Source: Mangrovimonas sp. YM274 (lineage in GTDB: Bacteria > Bacteroidota > Bacteroidia > Flavobacteriales > Flavobacteriaceae). From it: a DNA stretch of 64,000 nucleotides. The notes under the pieces were generated by a model, which worked only from the letters and a program-made list of their open reading frames with translations, searched no databases and was not told where the DNA came from. Position 1 is the first letter of the stretch. The number at the start of each line of letters is the position of its first letter. Below are positions 1 to 8,148 of the stretch, in pieces. A program made the translations under genes and the position numbers. The DNA is taken from NCBI RefSeq assembly GCF_030908385.1, contig NZ_CP133091.1, forward strand, positions 3,157,501 to 3,221,500, in the 5' to 3' direction.

Positions 1-241
1 TGAAAACGCCGTTGCAGAACGTATTAACAGAACCCTAAAACATGAATATGGGCTGAAACAAACCATTAAAAACACGGAACTAGCCCAGAAAATGACACAG
101 CAAGCGGTCTATATTTACAACAACCTAAGAGCTCATTTTAGCCTGGATCTAAGAAAACCTGCCGAAGTACATCTCAATCCAAACATCAACTACAAATCGT
201 ATCGAAAAAATAATGTAATTTTAAATCCAATAACGATTTGA
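1..241 (+). CDS. IS3-family transposase OrfB, C-terminal fragment
   Basis: Reading starts at base 2 in frame. The fragment begins ENAVAERINR, which holds the third acidic residue (E) of the DDE integrase-core catalytic triad, and ends NPITI. It equals the last 79 residues of the OrfB at 8709-9596, with Q for K and I for L changes, so the two copies have diverged slightly. The gene is partial only because the window begins inside it. Confidence 0.93.
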   Translation, partial: ENAVAERINRTLKHEYGLKQTIKNTELAQKMTQQAVYIYNNLRAHFSLDLRKPAEVHLNPNINYKSYRKNNVILNPITI

Positions 242-304
242 AAACATCGTTTTGAACAACCGAAAATCAACCAAAAAAAGGTCAACCTATTTCAGTACAA
301 TACA
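1..304 (+). mobile_element. ISb copy 1 (IS3 family), right end only
   Basis: Bases 1-304 match the last 304 bases of the complete ISb at 8290-9659 with only a few differences. The right terminal inverted repeat ends ...CAGTACAATACA at 304. The left part lies outside the window. It sits in cassette C1 just ahead of the C1 gene, so the opening arm of C1 must be left of base 1. Confidence 0.93.
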
Positions 305-306
305 CA

Positions 307-729
307 ATGAAACATTTTTACTTCATATTTGGACTTTTAATTTTACTCCAAAGTTGCTATTTTGGAGCTGGCTTAGTTGAAAAACAATTATCGGACAACA
401 TTCATTTAATCGCAATAAATGATTTGGATGACGCAGAAATAATATATGCTTCTGATGGAAGCAGTGTTTATTACACCTTAATTCCCCAAACTGTATATTC
501 AGTTGGATACAATAACGATTTTATAATCGCCAAAATTCACCCCAAAGACCCGGCCAAAGGTGTTTTAGATAATTTGACCTATTATCATATAATCGAAGTT
601 GATAAAGTCGACGATTACAATCACGATCTAACACCTTCATTAACTTTTGAACAATACAATTCAGAACGTAGACGTCTCAAAATACCCAGTAAACTTGAAT
701 TTACAATCGATTTGAAAAGAGATAAATAA
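307..729 (+). CDS. C1: small lipoprotein, possibly DUF3997-like
   Basis: 140 aa. A signal peptide with lipobox LLQSC (residues 13-17) predicts an outer-membrane or periplasmic lipoprotein. The middle stretch, IPQTVYSVGYNNDFIIAKIHP, recalls the DUF3997 group of small Bacteroidota lipoproteins; this is recall, not a search. The ATG lies 2 bp after the end of the ISb remnant, so the native leader has been replaced and any promoter must come from the IS end or further upstream. The stop is 8 bp before S1. Function unknown. Confidence 0.7.
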   Translation: MKHFYFIFGLLILLQSCYFGAGLVEKQLSDNIHLIAINDLDDAEIIYASDGSSVYYTLIPQTVYSVGYNNDFIIAKIHPKDPAKGVLDNLTYYHIIEVDKVDDYNHDLTPSLTFEQYNSERRRLKIPSKLEFTIDLKRDK

Positions 730-737
730 CTACACAC

Positions 738-861
738 AACACCGTGTATAATTCATTGCTTCCGATTTTCCTCTCGGAAAATCCTCGCAACTTTGCTATC
801 TTAGTTTCTTAACACGAAAATCCTGCGGATTTTCACGCAACGAAACTATACACAAACCGTT
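738..861 (+). repeat. S1: integron-like cassette site, standard class
   Basis: Model site, 124 bp. AAC, then GTGTATA pairing with TATACAC near the right end; inner hairpin 1 GATTTTCC-TCTC-GGAAAATC; inner hairpin 2 GAAAATCC-TGC-GGATTTTC; then AAACC-GTT. The bases before AAC (TACACAC) close C1. The bases after GTT (ACCTGC) open C2. By analogy with attC, exchange would occur between G and TT. Confidence 0.85.
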
Positions 862-882
862 ACCTGCAAGCAAAACAAAAAT

Positions 883-1371
883 ATGAAATCATGTATTTTA
901 ATCTTAGCTTTTGCAATTATCCTAGTTAGTTGTTCAGATAAGTCTCAGAAAGAAATTGTAAAGGAAGAAACAGAGATTGTTGACACCAAAACACACTTAA
1001 AAAACAAAAAGATTTCTGACCAAAATAATAAAGATGTTTACGAAGACAATCCTTTAATTGGTAAATGGGAATTAAAAAATATTACCAACTTAACTTCTAA
1101 CGAAAAATTAGAAATAAATATTTTCGAAAAAATGGAGTTCACTAAAGAACTAAAATTCTATTTTTCATCGGACTCATCAAAAATGTCAGGAGATTATAAA
1201 TATTTGGATTTACAAGCTGTACTTAACAATGTTTACGTAAATGAAAAAAAAGACAAAAATGACCAAATTATAAACTTTTCACATTTGGACAGTTTGACTC
1301 TCATAATTGAATGTAGACAAGAAAGCGGTGTGGAATATGCTGAGTACAAATCAAAAAAAGCCAGCAGGTAA
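883..1371 (+). CDS. C2: lipoprotein of unknown function
   Basis: 162 aa. Signal peptide with lipobox LVSCS (Cys17), then a Lys/Glu-rich linker and a domain containing NPLIGKWELK, a motif of lipocalin-like or copper-resistance-like small lipoproteins in this phylum (weak resemblance). It is the only gene of cassette C2. The stop codon TAA overlaps the closing arm GCAGGTAAC, so the final residues KKASR are encoded by the cassette terminus itself. C28 ends with the same residues and the same arm. Confidence 0.7.
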   Translation: MKSCILILAFAIILVSCSDKSQKEIVKEETEIVDTKTHLKNKKISDQNNKDVYEDNPLIGKWELKNITNLTSNEKLEINIFEKMEFTKELKFYFSSDSSKMSGDYKYLDLQAVLNNVYVNEKKDKNDQIINFSHLDSLTLIIECRQESGVEYAEYKSKKASR

Positions 1372-1494
1372 CACGGTGTATAATTCATTGCTTCCGATTT
1401 TCCTCACGGCAAATCCTCGCAACTTTACTATCTTAGTTTCTTAACACGAAAATCCTAGCGGATTTTCACGCAACGAAACTATACACAAACCGTT
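1370..1494 (+). repeat. S2: cassette site, standard class
   Basis: 125 bp. Closing arm of C2 is GCAGGTAAC, complement of its opening GTTACCTGC. Hairpin loops TCAC and TAGC; hairpin 1 carries a stem mismatch (GGCAAATC). The opening arm of C3, GTTGTGTACC, follows. Confidence 0.83.
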
Positions 1495-1532
1495 GTGTAC
1501 CATATGAGATAACAATACCGCAAATAAAAAAC

Positions 1533-2363
1533 ATGTGGAATATATTTAAAAAGCTATTTAGCGGAGAAGAAACTAAAGAAGAGAAATCTCATTTTGATAA
1601 GTATCGTGATGATTTAAAGGCTGAAGGTTTATCAACATATGAAGATTTAATTGGACAAGTAAAACCACTGTTAAAGAAAGCCACAAAACTGATCGTTGAG
1701 AAACCATCTAGACCACCTGAAAATTCACAATTAAAATCTCATTTTGGTGGGCAACCTTACTTCGAGGAAAATGAAGAATGGCCTAAGACTAAATCAGGTA
1801 AAAACTTTGATTTTATTTTCCAAATCTTTAATAACACTGATAATGGATTACCAGATGATATTCAGTTATTTCAATTTTATTATGACTTTGATGAGTTTCC
1901 ATGGGATTCTGACTCTGAAGGATGGTTAGTAAAAACCTATGACAAAATTAATGAAGATGAAATAAAAATGATTTCTCGCCCAACAGAACTCGAAAAATCC
2001 AAATATTGTGAATTGACTTTTGAACCAATTGTGTCTCTCCCAGATTGGCAAGGCCTTTATTCTATTTGCCCCAATGCAAATAAGCTATCTGGCATATTAA
2101 ATGAGGATTCACCCTGGGAAAACTATGAGAAAGTTTGCAAAAACTTAATTGGAGAGCAAAACTATCAAAGTCAAATTGGAGGTTACCCCAAATGGATACA
2201 AGGAGAAAGTACACCAAGGAACCCTAACAATAGCTTAATGGATTTGTTGATTCAAATTGATTCTGAAGAAAATTCTGGGATAATGTGGGGTGACCAAGGA
2301 ATGATTTATTTCTTTTATAATATTGAAACAAGAAGAATTGAATTCATGCTTCAATGTTATTAA
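1533..2363 (+). CDS. C3: DUF1963 (YwqG-like) protein, copy 1 of 3
   Basis: 276 aa. Characteristic DUF1963/YwqG pieces are visible: SHFGGQPYFEENEEWP near residue 70, FQFYYD near 113, and IGGYPKWIQGE near 212. No signal peptide, so cytoplasmic. The N-terminal MWNIFKKLFSG followed by charged residues is typical of the longer members. Molecular function is not established. Near-identical copies at 13191 and 19008 sit in cassettes with the same termini. This copy differs at a few residues, for example N instead of D in GEQ(N/D)YQ. Confidence 0.85.
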   Translation: MWNIFKKLFSGEETKEEKSHFDKYRDDLKAEGLSTYEDLIGQVKPLLKKATKLIVEKPSRPPENSQLKSHFGGQPYFEENEEWPKTKSGKNFDFIFQIFNNTDNGLPDDIQLFQFYYDFDEFPWDSDSEGWLVKTYDKINEDEIKMISRPTELEKSKYCELTFEPIVSLPDWQGLYSICPNANKLSGILNEDSPWENYEKVCKNLIGEQNYQSQIGGYPKWIQGESTPRNPNNSLMDLLIQIDSEENSGIMWGDQGMIYFFYNIETRRIEFMLQCY

Positions 2364-2385
2364 AATGAAACAAATACGGCACACA

Positions 2386-2508
2386 ACACAGTGTATAATT
2401 CATTGCTTCCGATTTTCCTCGCGGAAAATCCTCGCAACTTTACTATCTTAGTTTCTTAACACGAAAATCCTACGGATTTTCACGCAACGAAACTATACAC
2501 AAACCGTT
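2386..2508 (+). repeat. S3: cassette site, standard class
   Basis: 123 bp. Closing arm of C3 is GGCACACAAC against opening GTTGTGTACC: one mismatch, which is A:C on this strand but a T:G wobble on the other. Loops TCGC and TAC. C4 opens with GTTGTGCACT. Confidence 0.83.
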
Positions 2509-2558
2509 GTGCACTATTTTGACCCGTCCGGAAATAAGGCTACATAATTTTAATAATT

Positions 2559-2930
2559 ATGTACAAAAATGACAAAGTAATTAGACGCTACAGCGAATCG
2601 TTTAAATTGAAAATTTTAGACGAACTTACCACCGGAAAACTCAACAAGAACCAATTAGGAAAACTTTACGGAATAAACCCTACAACCATTAACGAATGGA
2701 TCAGGAAATATGAGCGTAAAGACCTAATGAACACACGTGTTAAAGTGGAAACAAAAGACGAAATAACTAGAATCAAAGAGCTACAAAAGGAAATTGAACA
2801 GCTAAAAAAACTACTGCTCAAAAAGGATCTTGATGCAATGGTATTGGACTCTTATCTAGAAGTGGCTGCTGAGAAACTGGGCTACAAAAACGTGATAGAA
2901 CTCAAAAAAAAACTAAATACCAAGCCTTAA
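2559..2930 (+). CDS. ISc OrfA, copy 1: HTH transposase subunit
   Basis: 123 aa. Residues 8-55 form a helix-turn-helix of the IS3 OrfA type (YSESFKLKILDEL ... NQLGKLYGINPTTINEWIRKY), which binds the IS ends. Residues 70-90 are a leucine-zipper-like coiled coil. Near the 3' end a run of nine A (2904-2912) provides a slippery tract for the -1 frameshift that makes the OrfAB transposase. The ISc copies at 9696 and 17716 encode the same protein. Confidence 0.93.
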   Translation: MYKNDKVIRRYSESFKLKILDELTTGKLNKNQLGKLYGINPTTINEWIRKYERKDLMNTRVKVETKDEITRIKELQKEIEQLKKLLLKKDLDAMVLDSYLEVAAEKLGYKNVIELKKKLNTKP

Positions 2931-3781
2931 TCAGAGCTAAAACAAAGAGTGAAGGATTTGCTTCGTTAACTACTGTTTGTGCCTGTTTCGGACTCAAAAG
3001 GGATGCGTATTATAAATACCATACCAGAGAAACAGAACGTCTGAAACTAGAAAAACGGATCATAGAAATTGTAAAAAAACGTCGCAAATCCTTACCTAGA
3101 GAAGGTGTTCGAAAAATGATTAAATCATTGGATGTAGAGTTTACCAAAGCCAATATCAAAGTGGGAAGAGATACGCTTTTAAATGTACTTAGAGCCAATA
3201 ATATGCTCACCTTAAGGAAAAAATACAGTGCAAAAACCACCAATTCCTTGCACAGGTTCCGTAAGTACAAGAACATTGCTAAAGATGTAATTGTAACAAG
3301 ATCTAACCAGGTTTGGGTAAGTGATATCACCTACATTAGAACCTTGAAAGGATTTTGTTATCTAGCTTTGATTACTGATGCCTATTCAAGGAAGATAGTC
3401 GGTTATGATCTTAGTGATAGCTTGGAACTAAGCGGTTGTGTTAGGGCATTAAATAAGGCGTTATATCAAGCTAAGGACATTGATGGACTCATACATCACT
3501 CTGATAGAGGGATACAATATTGCAGCAATGTATACACTCAGATACTTAAGAGAAAAAACATCGGTATAAGTATGACAGAAGAAAACCATTGCTACGAAAA
3601 CGCTATGGCTGAGCGTGTAAACGGCATCCTAAAAGATGAGTTCTATCTCGATCAAACCTTTATGGATACAGCCCACGCAAAGAGAGCTACAAAAAATGCC
3701 ATTAAATTATATAACGAAGTAAGATTACACTTATCTTTAGATTTTAAAACACCTAATATGGTATACAAATTAACCGCTTAA
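2912..3781 (+). CDS. ISc OrfB, copy 1: DDE transposase, expressed by -1 frameshift
   Basis: Read in the -1 frame relative to OrfA from the A9 tract. It starts KYQALIRAKTKSEGF, a usual IS3 OrfB opening, and continues through an HTH_21-like segment to the integrase core. The catalytic residues are visible: D in VSDITYIRT, D in HHSDRGIQYC, and E in YENAMAERVNGIL. An internal ATG at 3116 could give only a shortened form. It cuts and joins ISc ends as the OrfAB fusion. Intact in all three copies. Confidence 0.92.
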   Translation, partial: TKYQALIRAKTKSEGFASLTTVCACFGLKRDAYYKYHTRETERLKLEKRIIEIVKKRRKSLPREGVRKMIKSLDVEFTKANIKVGRDTLLNVLRANNMLTLRKKYSAKTTNSLHRFRKYKNIAKDVIVTRSNQVWVSDITYIRTLKGFCYLALITDAYSRKIVGYDLSDSLELSGCVRALNKALYQAKDIDGLIHHSDRGIQYCSNVYTQILKRKNIGISMTEENHCYENAMAERVNGILKDEFYLDQTFMDTAHAKRATKNAIKLYNEVRLHLSLDFKTPNMVYKLTA

Positions 3782-3837
3782 AACTATGTTTAACCTGTAG
3801 CCATATTTCAGGACGAGACATTTTGAGAAAAAAACAA

Positions 3838-4062
3838 ATGAAGCTTAAAAAAGATAGAATAATAATTGCAAGTGACGTAAAACGTGATGGAATTGGAATT
3901 GAGGTTTATCGAGATGACGAATTGGTGATTGAAATATTTCGCAGTGATAGTGACAAAACGAGAACTATAAACATCTTTAAAAAAGATTTACCTCTAAAAT
4001 TAATGGAAGAAAGCATTGCAACTTTCAAAAAAGAAATTCCTTGGGATTTTATCGATGATTAA
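3838..4062 (+). CDS. C4 first gene: 74-aa protein of unknown function
   Basis: I chose ATG 3838 (MKLKKDRIIIASDVKRDG). A TTG at 3823 would add five residues, but it lies on the ISc target duplication. The protein is small, soluble and acidic at the C-terminus (PWDFIDD), with alternating beta-like segments and a DSDKTRT loop. No family recognised. It precedes the next C4 gene by 13 bp and is probably co-transcribed. ISc copy 1 sits immediately upstream and may block or supply transcription. Confidence 0.6.
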   Translation: MKLKKDRIIIASDVKRDGIGIEVYRDDELVIEIFRSDSDKTRTINIFKKDLPLKLMEESIATFKKEIPWDFIDD

Positions 4063-4075
4063 CCTTAACTAAGAA

Positions 4076-4495
4076 ATGACCTTAACAAACGACCAATTCA
4101 CAGAAGCTGCATTTATTTTCGAAAAAGCCAAAGGAAGTTCTCACTCGGAGTTTGAGAGAAAAATTATTGAGGAATCCGAATTGACAAAATTCCACCCAAC
4201 CGAATTGGAACAAATCATTGTTGACGGACTGAATTCTGGAATTTATAAAACAGAGACTGAACGAACAAGTGGATATTGGAGTTTATCAAAAATTGGAAAT
4301 CGGAAATTAATTGCGGAATATAAAAAATGGTTGCTAGAAGAATTAGAAAACGAAAATGGAATAGCAGTGTTTCAAATATTAGTTGGACTCGACCGACTTG
4401 ATGAGCCCGCATTCAATGAAAATCGAAATGGACGAGGTGCGGACGAAACGGAATTGAATTTACGAGATGCAAAAGAATATCTAAAAGAAAAATAA
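4076..4495 (+). CDS. C4 second gene: 139-aa soluble protein of unknown function
   Basis: An alpha-helical cytoplasmic protein without signal or TM. It is rich in charged residues and resembles in size and composition the small immunity/antitoxin-like proteins often carried on cassettes, but I recognise no family motif. The C-terminus contains NGRGADETELNLRDAKEYL. The stop is 12 bp before S4, and the two C4 genes share one cassette, so they may act together. Confidence 0.6.
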   Translation: MTLTNDQFTEAAFIFEKAKGSSHSEFERKIIEESELTKFHPTELEQIIVDGLNSGIYKTETERTSGYWSLSKIGNRKLIAEYKKWLLEELENENGIAVFQILVGLDRLDEPAFNENRNGRGADETELNLRDAKEYLKEK

Positions 4496-4506
4496 AAACA
4501 GTGCAC

Positions 4507-4631
4507 AACAAAGTGTATAATTCATTGCTTCTGATTTTCCTCACGGAAAATCCTCGCAACTTTACTATCTTAGTTTCTTAAACCCGAAAATCCTGCGGAT
4601 TTTCACGCAACGAAACTATACACAAACCGTT
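4507..4631 (+). repeat. S4: cassette site, standard class
   Basis: 125 bp. Closing arm AGTGCACAAC is the exact complement of the C4 opening GTTGTGCACT, with ISc and 2 genes between. Loops TCAC and TGC. C5 opens GTTGGCGTGCAT. Confidence 0.85.
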
Positions 4632-4647
4632 GGCGTGCATTACCAAA

Positions 4648-5133
4648 ATGAAGTATCAAAACCAAATACTATTTCTTGTAACCCTATTGGCTGGACTTGT
4701 CTCTATCAGCATGATAGATAAAGACAAAAGTTTAAATCCAACGGGAACCTACGAACTAAACATTAAACAAGATTTGGATGATCAAGAGATTTATGAAAAT
4801 TTTGGTAGAATACAAATTGAAAAATTACCTCAAAATAAAATAGTCATGACTTTTATGGTTAATAAAGGTGCTCCAAGCTATAATTCAGGCTCTTTTATAG
4901 ACACCCTGGATTATTCAAACAATAGAGCAATCTATAAAACTGACCTTGACCTAAGTTGCGAAATAACGTTTGACTTTTCCAATAAAGGTGTAAAAGTCTT
5001 TGAAAAAACTGATGACTACAATTATGGTTGTGGGTTTGGACATGGAGTTTTCGTCAATGATTTTTTTGAAAAAATCTCATCAGAAATACCCGAATTAAGA
5101 GATCCATTAACAAACGAAAAAATTAAAAAATAA
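4648..5133 (+). CDS. C5: secreted or membrane-anchored protein of unknown function
   Basis: 161 aa from ATG 4648 (MKYQNQILFLVTLLAG), preferred over a TTG at 4630 that lies on the recombination core. Residues 5-22 form a signal peptide or single TM. The remainder resembles a lipocalin-like small beta protein: PTGTYELN near the start, KIVMTFMVNKG in the middle, and CEITFDFSNKGVKVFE later. Two cysteines (near residues 114 and 132) could pair in the periplasm. No family assigned. Confidence 0.62.
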   Translation: MKYQNQILFLVTLLAGLVSISMIDKDKSLNPTGTYELNIKQDLDDQEIYENFGRIQIEKLPQNKIVMTFMVNKGAPSYNSGSFIDTLDYSNNRAIYKTDLDLSCEITFDFSNKGVKVFEKTDDYNYGCGFGHGVFVNDFFEKISSEIPELRDPLTNEKIKK

Positions 5134-5143
5134 AACGCACGCC

Positions 5144-5267
5144 AACACCGTGTATAATTTATTGCTTCCGATTTTCCTCACGGAAAATCCTCGCAACTTT
5201 ACTATCTTAGTTTCTTAACTCGAAAATCCTGCGGATTTTCACGCAACGAAACTATACACAAACCGTT
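5144..5267 (+). repeat. S5: cassette site, standard class
   Basis: 124 bp. Closing arm GCACGCCAAC is the exact complement of the C5 opening. Loops TCAC and TGC. C6 opens GTTGTGTACA. Confidence 0.85.
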
Positions 5268-5288
5268 GTGTACAATTTGAAAATCTGA

Positions 5289-5816
5289 ATGGGACAATAT
5301 TTTAAAATAGTAAATGTATCTAAAAAGCAATTCATTGATATTGACAGTTTAGGAGAAAACAACAAACTTGGTTTCATAGGACAAGGACTGAATGGAATCG
5401 CACTCGGACGTTTACTGACTTCAAGCGGAAAAGATTGGGACGAGGACTTTTTCAAAGCTTTCGGAAACCCAAATTCTGACAAAATATATATGGGAATTTG
5501 GGCAGGAGATAAAATTGTCGTTGCAGGCGACTATGACGAACCTGATACAAATGGAATTAAAACATCTGATGCTGAAAATGGCAATCGGAATTTATATGAC
5601 AAAACGGAATCGGATTACGAAAACATTACTGATGAAATAATTAAATGGTTGGCAAATGACGAGCAAACTGCTGAAATGTTAGTGAATAGAGCGGAAAAAG
5701 ATTCTGAATTATTACAAAAACTTTCTGACCTTGTATTTATCGAACAGAATAAACAAATGAAAAAAAGTTTGGAAAAAATACTTGGCTCTGATTGGACTAA
5801 ACGACTGAAAAAATAA
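5289..5816 (+). CDS. C6: 175-aa cytoplasmic protein of unknown function
   Basis: It starts MGQYFKIVNVSKKQFIDID. Small proteins opening with a very similar MGQYxKVVNxxKK segment occur widely in bacteria and some eukaryotic genomes, with no assigned role that I know. The middle part MGIWAGDKIVVAGDYDEP looks like a beta-sandwich edge; the C-terminal third is helical and Lys-rich. No signal peptide. It sits alone in its cassette, 20 bp after the core. Confidence 0.65.
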   Translation: MGQYFKIVNVSKKQFIDIDSLGENNKLGFIGQGLNGIALGRLLTSSGKDWDEDFFKAFGNPNSDKIYMGIWAGDKIVVAGDYDEPDTNGIKTSDAENGNRNLYDKTESDYENITDEIIKWLANDEQTAEMLVNRAEKDSELLQKLSDLVFIEQNKQMKKSLEKILGSDWTKRLKK

Positions 5817-5827
5817 AAACTGTACAC

Positions 5828-5951
5828 AACAACGGCTATAGTTCATTGCTTCTGACTTTCCTCGCGGAAAGTCCTCGCAAATTTGCTATCTTCGGTTTAC
5901 GGCGGAAAATCCTCGCGGATTTTCACGCAACGAAACCATAGCCAAACCGTT
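5828..5951 (+). repeat. S6: cassette site, covariant variant
   Basis: 124 bp, same architecture but changed sequence. Outer pair GGCTATA/CATAGCC replaces GTGTATA/TATACAC with two compensatory base-pair changes. Hairpin 1 is GACTTTCC/GGAAAGTC, again compensated. Closing arm TGTACACAAC matches the C6 opening exactly. C7 opens GTTGTACAAC. Confidence 0.85.
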
Positions 5952-5979
5952 GTACAACATTAGATAAAAAAATTCACTT

Positions 5980-6570
5980 TTGACTGAAATCTTAAATTTC
6001 ATTACTGACTTCATAAGAATTGACATTTTTGTTGGATTCGGATTTTACTCAATAATCTACTTCATTTTGAGAGCTTTATTAAAAGACAAAACAGTTCTTT
6101 CAGATTTTGACAAAAGTGCTGTTCAATTAATAATTTATCTAGGCTTTGTCTGGATTATTTTGTGGCTTTTCGGAATTATGGTTTTCTATTTAGGATTAGA
6201 AAATGAGAACGAAAAAGTGGAATATATCAATCGATTGACGGGAAAATATGCTTACGCAATATGGATTCAACCAATATTTTGGTTTTTGTTGACCCAGACA
6301 TATCGAATACGATTCATAAAAAAATATTTAATTAATAGAATTATAATCAGTCTACTCTTTGTTATAACATTTGAACGATTTGTAATTCTAGTAGTAACAT
6401 TACACCGCGATTATTTACCAAGTAGTTGGACCTTAAATAAGGAATACGGAATTGATACAGGAGTTATGGTTGCTGGACTATTGGGAAAAATTTTAGTTTC
6501 TTTAGTAGTTTTCTGTTTGTACCATTTCGGAATGAAAAAATTAAAAAACGTTGTACAACACCGTGTATAA
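5980..6570 (+). CDS. C7: multi-pass membrane protein of unknown function
   Basis: 196 aa from TTG 5980; no better start exists before the first hydrophobic segment. Five or so TM helices are visible: residues 14-32, 43-70, 92-106, 119-138 and 163-183. Function unknown. The frame runs through the closing arm into S7, and the protein ends KNVVQHRV with the stop TAA supplied by the GTGTATAATTC segment of the site. Confidence 0.62.
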   Translation: MTEILNFITDFIRIDIFVGFGFYSIIYFILRALLKDKTVLSDFDKSAVQLIIYLGFVWIILWLFGIMVFYLGLENENEKVEYINRLTGKYAYAIWIQPIFWFLLTQTYRIRFIKKYLINRIIISLLFVITFERFVILVVTLHRDYLPSSWTLNKEYGIDTGVMVAGLLGKILVSLVVFCLYHFGMKKLKNVVQHRV

Positions 6571-6680
6571 TTCATTGCTTCCGATTTTCCTCGCGGAAAA
6601 TCCTCGCAACTTTATTATCTTAGTTTCTTATCACGAAAATCCTGCGGATTTTCACGCAACGAAACTATACACAAACCGTT
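6557..6680 (+). repeat. S7: cassette site, standard class
   Basis: 124 bp. Closing arm GTTGTACAAC equals the complement of the C7 opening and is itself palindromic. Loops TCGC and TGC. C8 opens GTTGTACATA. The site supplies the stop codon of the C7 gene. Confidence 0.85.
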
Positions 6681-6690
6681 GTACATAATT

Positions 6691-7206
6691 ATGAAAAACC
6701 TAAAAAGAAAACATATTTATGGAATTATTCTTCTGATTTGGGGATTATATTGGACGTACGACTATTTTGAGAATAAAAAAAATATTAAGAATCTAAACTA
6801 CGGAATTAAAGCTAACGATTTGAGAAAATCTTTAAATGTCCCCATTATTGATGGATACATGAGTGCTCAATATAAATACGACGATGGATTTATTGGAAAT
6901 AGATGGGAATCTCGACGCGATAAGCCTAAAGAAAATGAAATACTTCATGTATGGAAAAATGCAAATCCGTCTGATAACAAAAGCTTTAATTTAGATGATG
7001 AAGATGACGGTTTTAGGAAACTGGACAACAACGGAAAAATTATGCAATTCAATATTTACAGTACTATAATTGGAGATTCGATTTCTGAAAGAAAAGGAAG
7101 ATTCTTTTATTATGATTCTAAACCAAGAATGGAAAAAGAATTGAACGAAATGGAAATTGATAGTGTTGCGAAAAGTTGGAATTTAAATTACCTGATTAAA
7201 AAATAA
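6691..7206 (+). CDS. C8: single-TM protein of unknown function
   Basis: 171 aa from ATG 6691 (MKNLKRKHIYGIILLIWGLY), only 10 bp after the GTT core, so its 5' leader would be the preceding site. One N-terminal TM (residues 9-24) is followed by an exported or cytoplasmic domain rich in Asp/Lys, with SLNVPIIDGYMSAQY and an Asp-rich loop LDDEDDGF. No family recognised. Confidence 0.6.
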   Translation: MKNLKRKHIYGIILLIWGLYWTYDYFENKKNIKNLNYGIKANDLRKSLNVPIIDGYMSAQYKYDDGFIGNRWESRRDKPKENEILHVWKNANPSDNKSFNLDDEDDGFRKLDNNGKIMQFNIYSTIIGDSISERKGRFFYYDSKPRMEKELNEMEIDSVAKSWNLNYLIKK

Positions 7207-7214
7207 CTATGTAC

Positions 7215-7338
7215 AACACCGTGTATAATTCATTGCTTCTGATTTTCCTCGCGGAAAATCCTCGCAAGTTTGCTATCTTAGTTTCTTAACTCGAAAATCC
7301 TGCGGATTTTCACGCAACGAAACTATACACAAACCGTT
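7215..7338 (+). repeat. S8: cassette site, standard class
   Basis: 124 bp. Closing arm TATGTACAAC is the exact complement of the C8 opening. Loops TCGC and TGC. C9 opens GTTGTAGCAC. Confidence 0.85.
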
Positions 7339-7344
7339 GTAGCA

Positions 7345-7439
7345 CATTTCCAATACACAAAAACGAGATTAATTTCTTTGTCTAACGAATAAATTTTAAG
7401 GAATTTTACAAATTAAAAATTTGACCTTTGTCAAAATAT
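7345..7439 (+). promoter_or_regulatory. C9 leader with motif shared by C33 and C38
   Basis: About 95 bp between the core and ATG 7440, unlike the very short leaders of most cassettes. It contains ACGAGATTAATTTCT, then GGAATTTTA, then AAATTTGACCTTTGTC. The leaders at 31245-31347 and 34600-34676 carry the same three blocks in the same order. A cassette-borne promoter or regulator site is the simplest reading. Confidence 0.5.
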
Positions 7440-8135
7440 ATGAAACCTATGAATCAATTTTTGAGCCTACTTTTATTATTAGTATTGACTCTCTCTTGTA
7501 AAAAAGACAATGAAGCAACCGAAAAAGAAGTTAATGCAGTACAGCAAGTATTAAACTTTTACAGCGGAGAATGTTTAAGACATAAAGGGTTTAAATCTAA
7601 AAATGGAGAAACTAAAACTTATTTCATACTTGAAATGAGTAAAAGCCTTTTACTTGAAAGCAAAGCCAACAAATTAAAACCGCATGCGGGCAATATTGCT
7701 TATCTATTCTACTCGCACTTGGACAACGAAAAATCAAATTATAACGAGATTAGAGTAAAAATAAATCTTCAAAATGGAACAAGTTCGGAATTTTCATATT
7801 CAGACAAGGAAATAGAAGAAATTGAAAATTTAATACCAAAAATCAATAAAGTATCTGACCTAATAGAAAAGAAAGACTACCAAACTCTAACAAATCTATT
7901 TGACAAGTCTATTGGTGTGGAAACAAGCCAAATTGCCGAATTCTTTAATAACTTTGAAAAAGAATACGGAACTATAAAACAATCTCAATTTCAAGGATTT
8001 GAATTTAAGGAAACAAATAATTTCGGTAAAGTAATAAAAGTAAATATTGCTCAAGTAAGGGAAAATGTTGCCTTATCTATGGTATTGGTTTTAAAAAGAG
8101 AAAATCATGATTTAATCTCTATAGATTTTGAATAA
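7440..8135 (+). CDS. C9: lipoprotein of unknown function
   Basis: 231 aa from ATG 7440, chosen over TTG 7428. Signal peptide with lipobox LTLSC (Cys near 21), so a membrane-anchored lipoprotein. The N-terminal half holds VLNFYSGECLRHKGF and the C-terminal half is an alternating alpha/beta segment (IEKKDYQTLTNLFDKS ... SMVLVLKRENHDLISIDF) resembling the NTF2-like fold of DUF3887-type domains; this is only suggestive. Its own leader may allow independent expression. Confidence 0.62.
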   Translation: MKPMNQFLSLLLLLVLTLSCKKDNEATEKEVNAVQQVLNFYSGECLRHKGFKSKNGETKTYFILEMSKSLLLESKANKLKPHAGNIAYLFYSHLDNEKSNYNEIRVKINLQNGTSSEFSYSDKEIEEIENLIPKINKVSDLIEKKDYQTLTNLFDKSIGVETSQIAEFFNNFEKEYGTIKQSQFQGFEFKETNNFGKVIKVNIAQVRENVALSMVLVLKRENHDLISIDFE

Positions 8136-8148
8136 AAAAACGTGCTAC

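Larger units (their letters stand above)
2520..3820 (+). mobile_element. ISc copy 1 (IS3 family), complete, inside cassette C4
   Basis: 1,301 bp from TGACCCGTCCGG to CAGGACGAGACA. The 25-bp terminal repeats match at about 21 positions. A 3-bp target duplication TTT flanks it (2517-2519 and 3821-3823). Removing it restores GTTGTGCACTATTTTGAG at the head of C4. Copies at 8284 and 17677 appear identical in sequence and ORF content. Confidence 0.95.

Noticed and set aside
738-861. TATAAT within the sites as a promoter
   Set aside because: GTGTATAATTC is explained by the outer pairing arm; sigma-A of this phylum uses TAnnTTTG, and the variant sites lose TATAAT but keep pairing.
1744-1929. 61-aa frame inside the DUF1963 gene (also at 13402 and 19219)
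   Set aside because: Out-of-frame shadow of a real gene, present only because the parent gene is triplicated.
3010-3330. Minus-strand 106-aa frame in ISc (three copies)
   Set aside because: Antisense shadow of OrfB, with no start context or known protein features.
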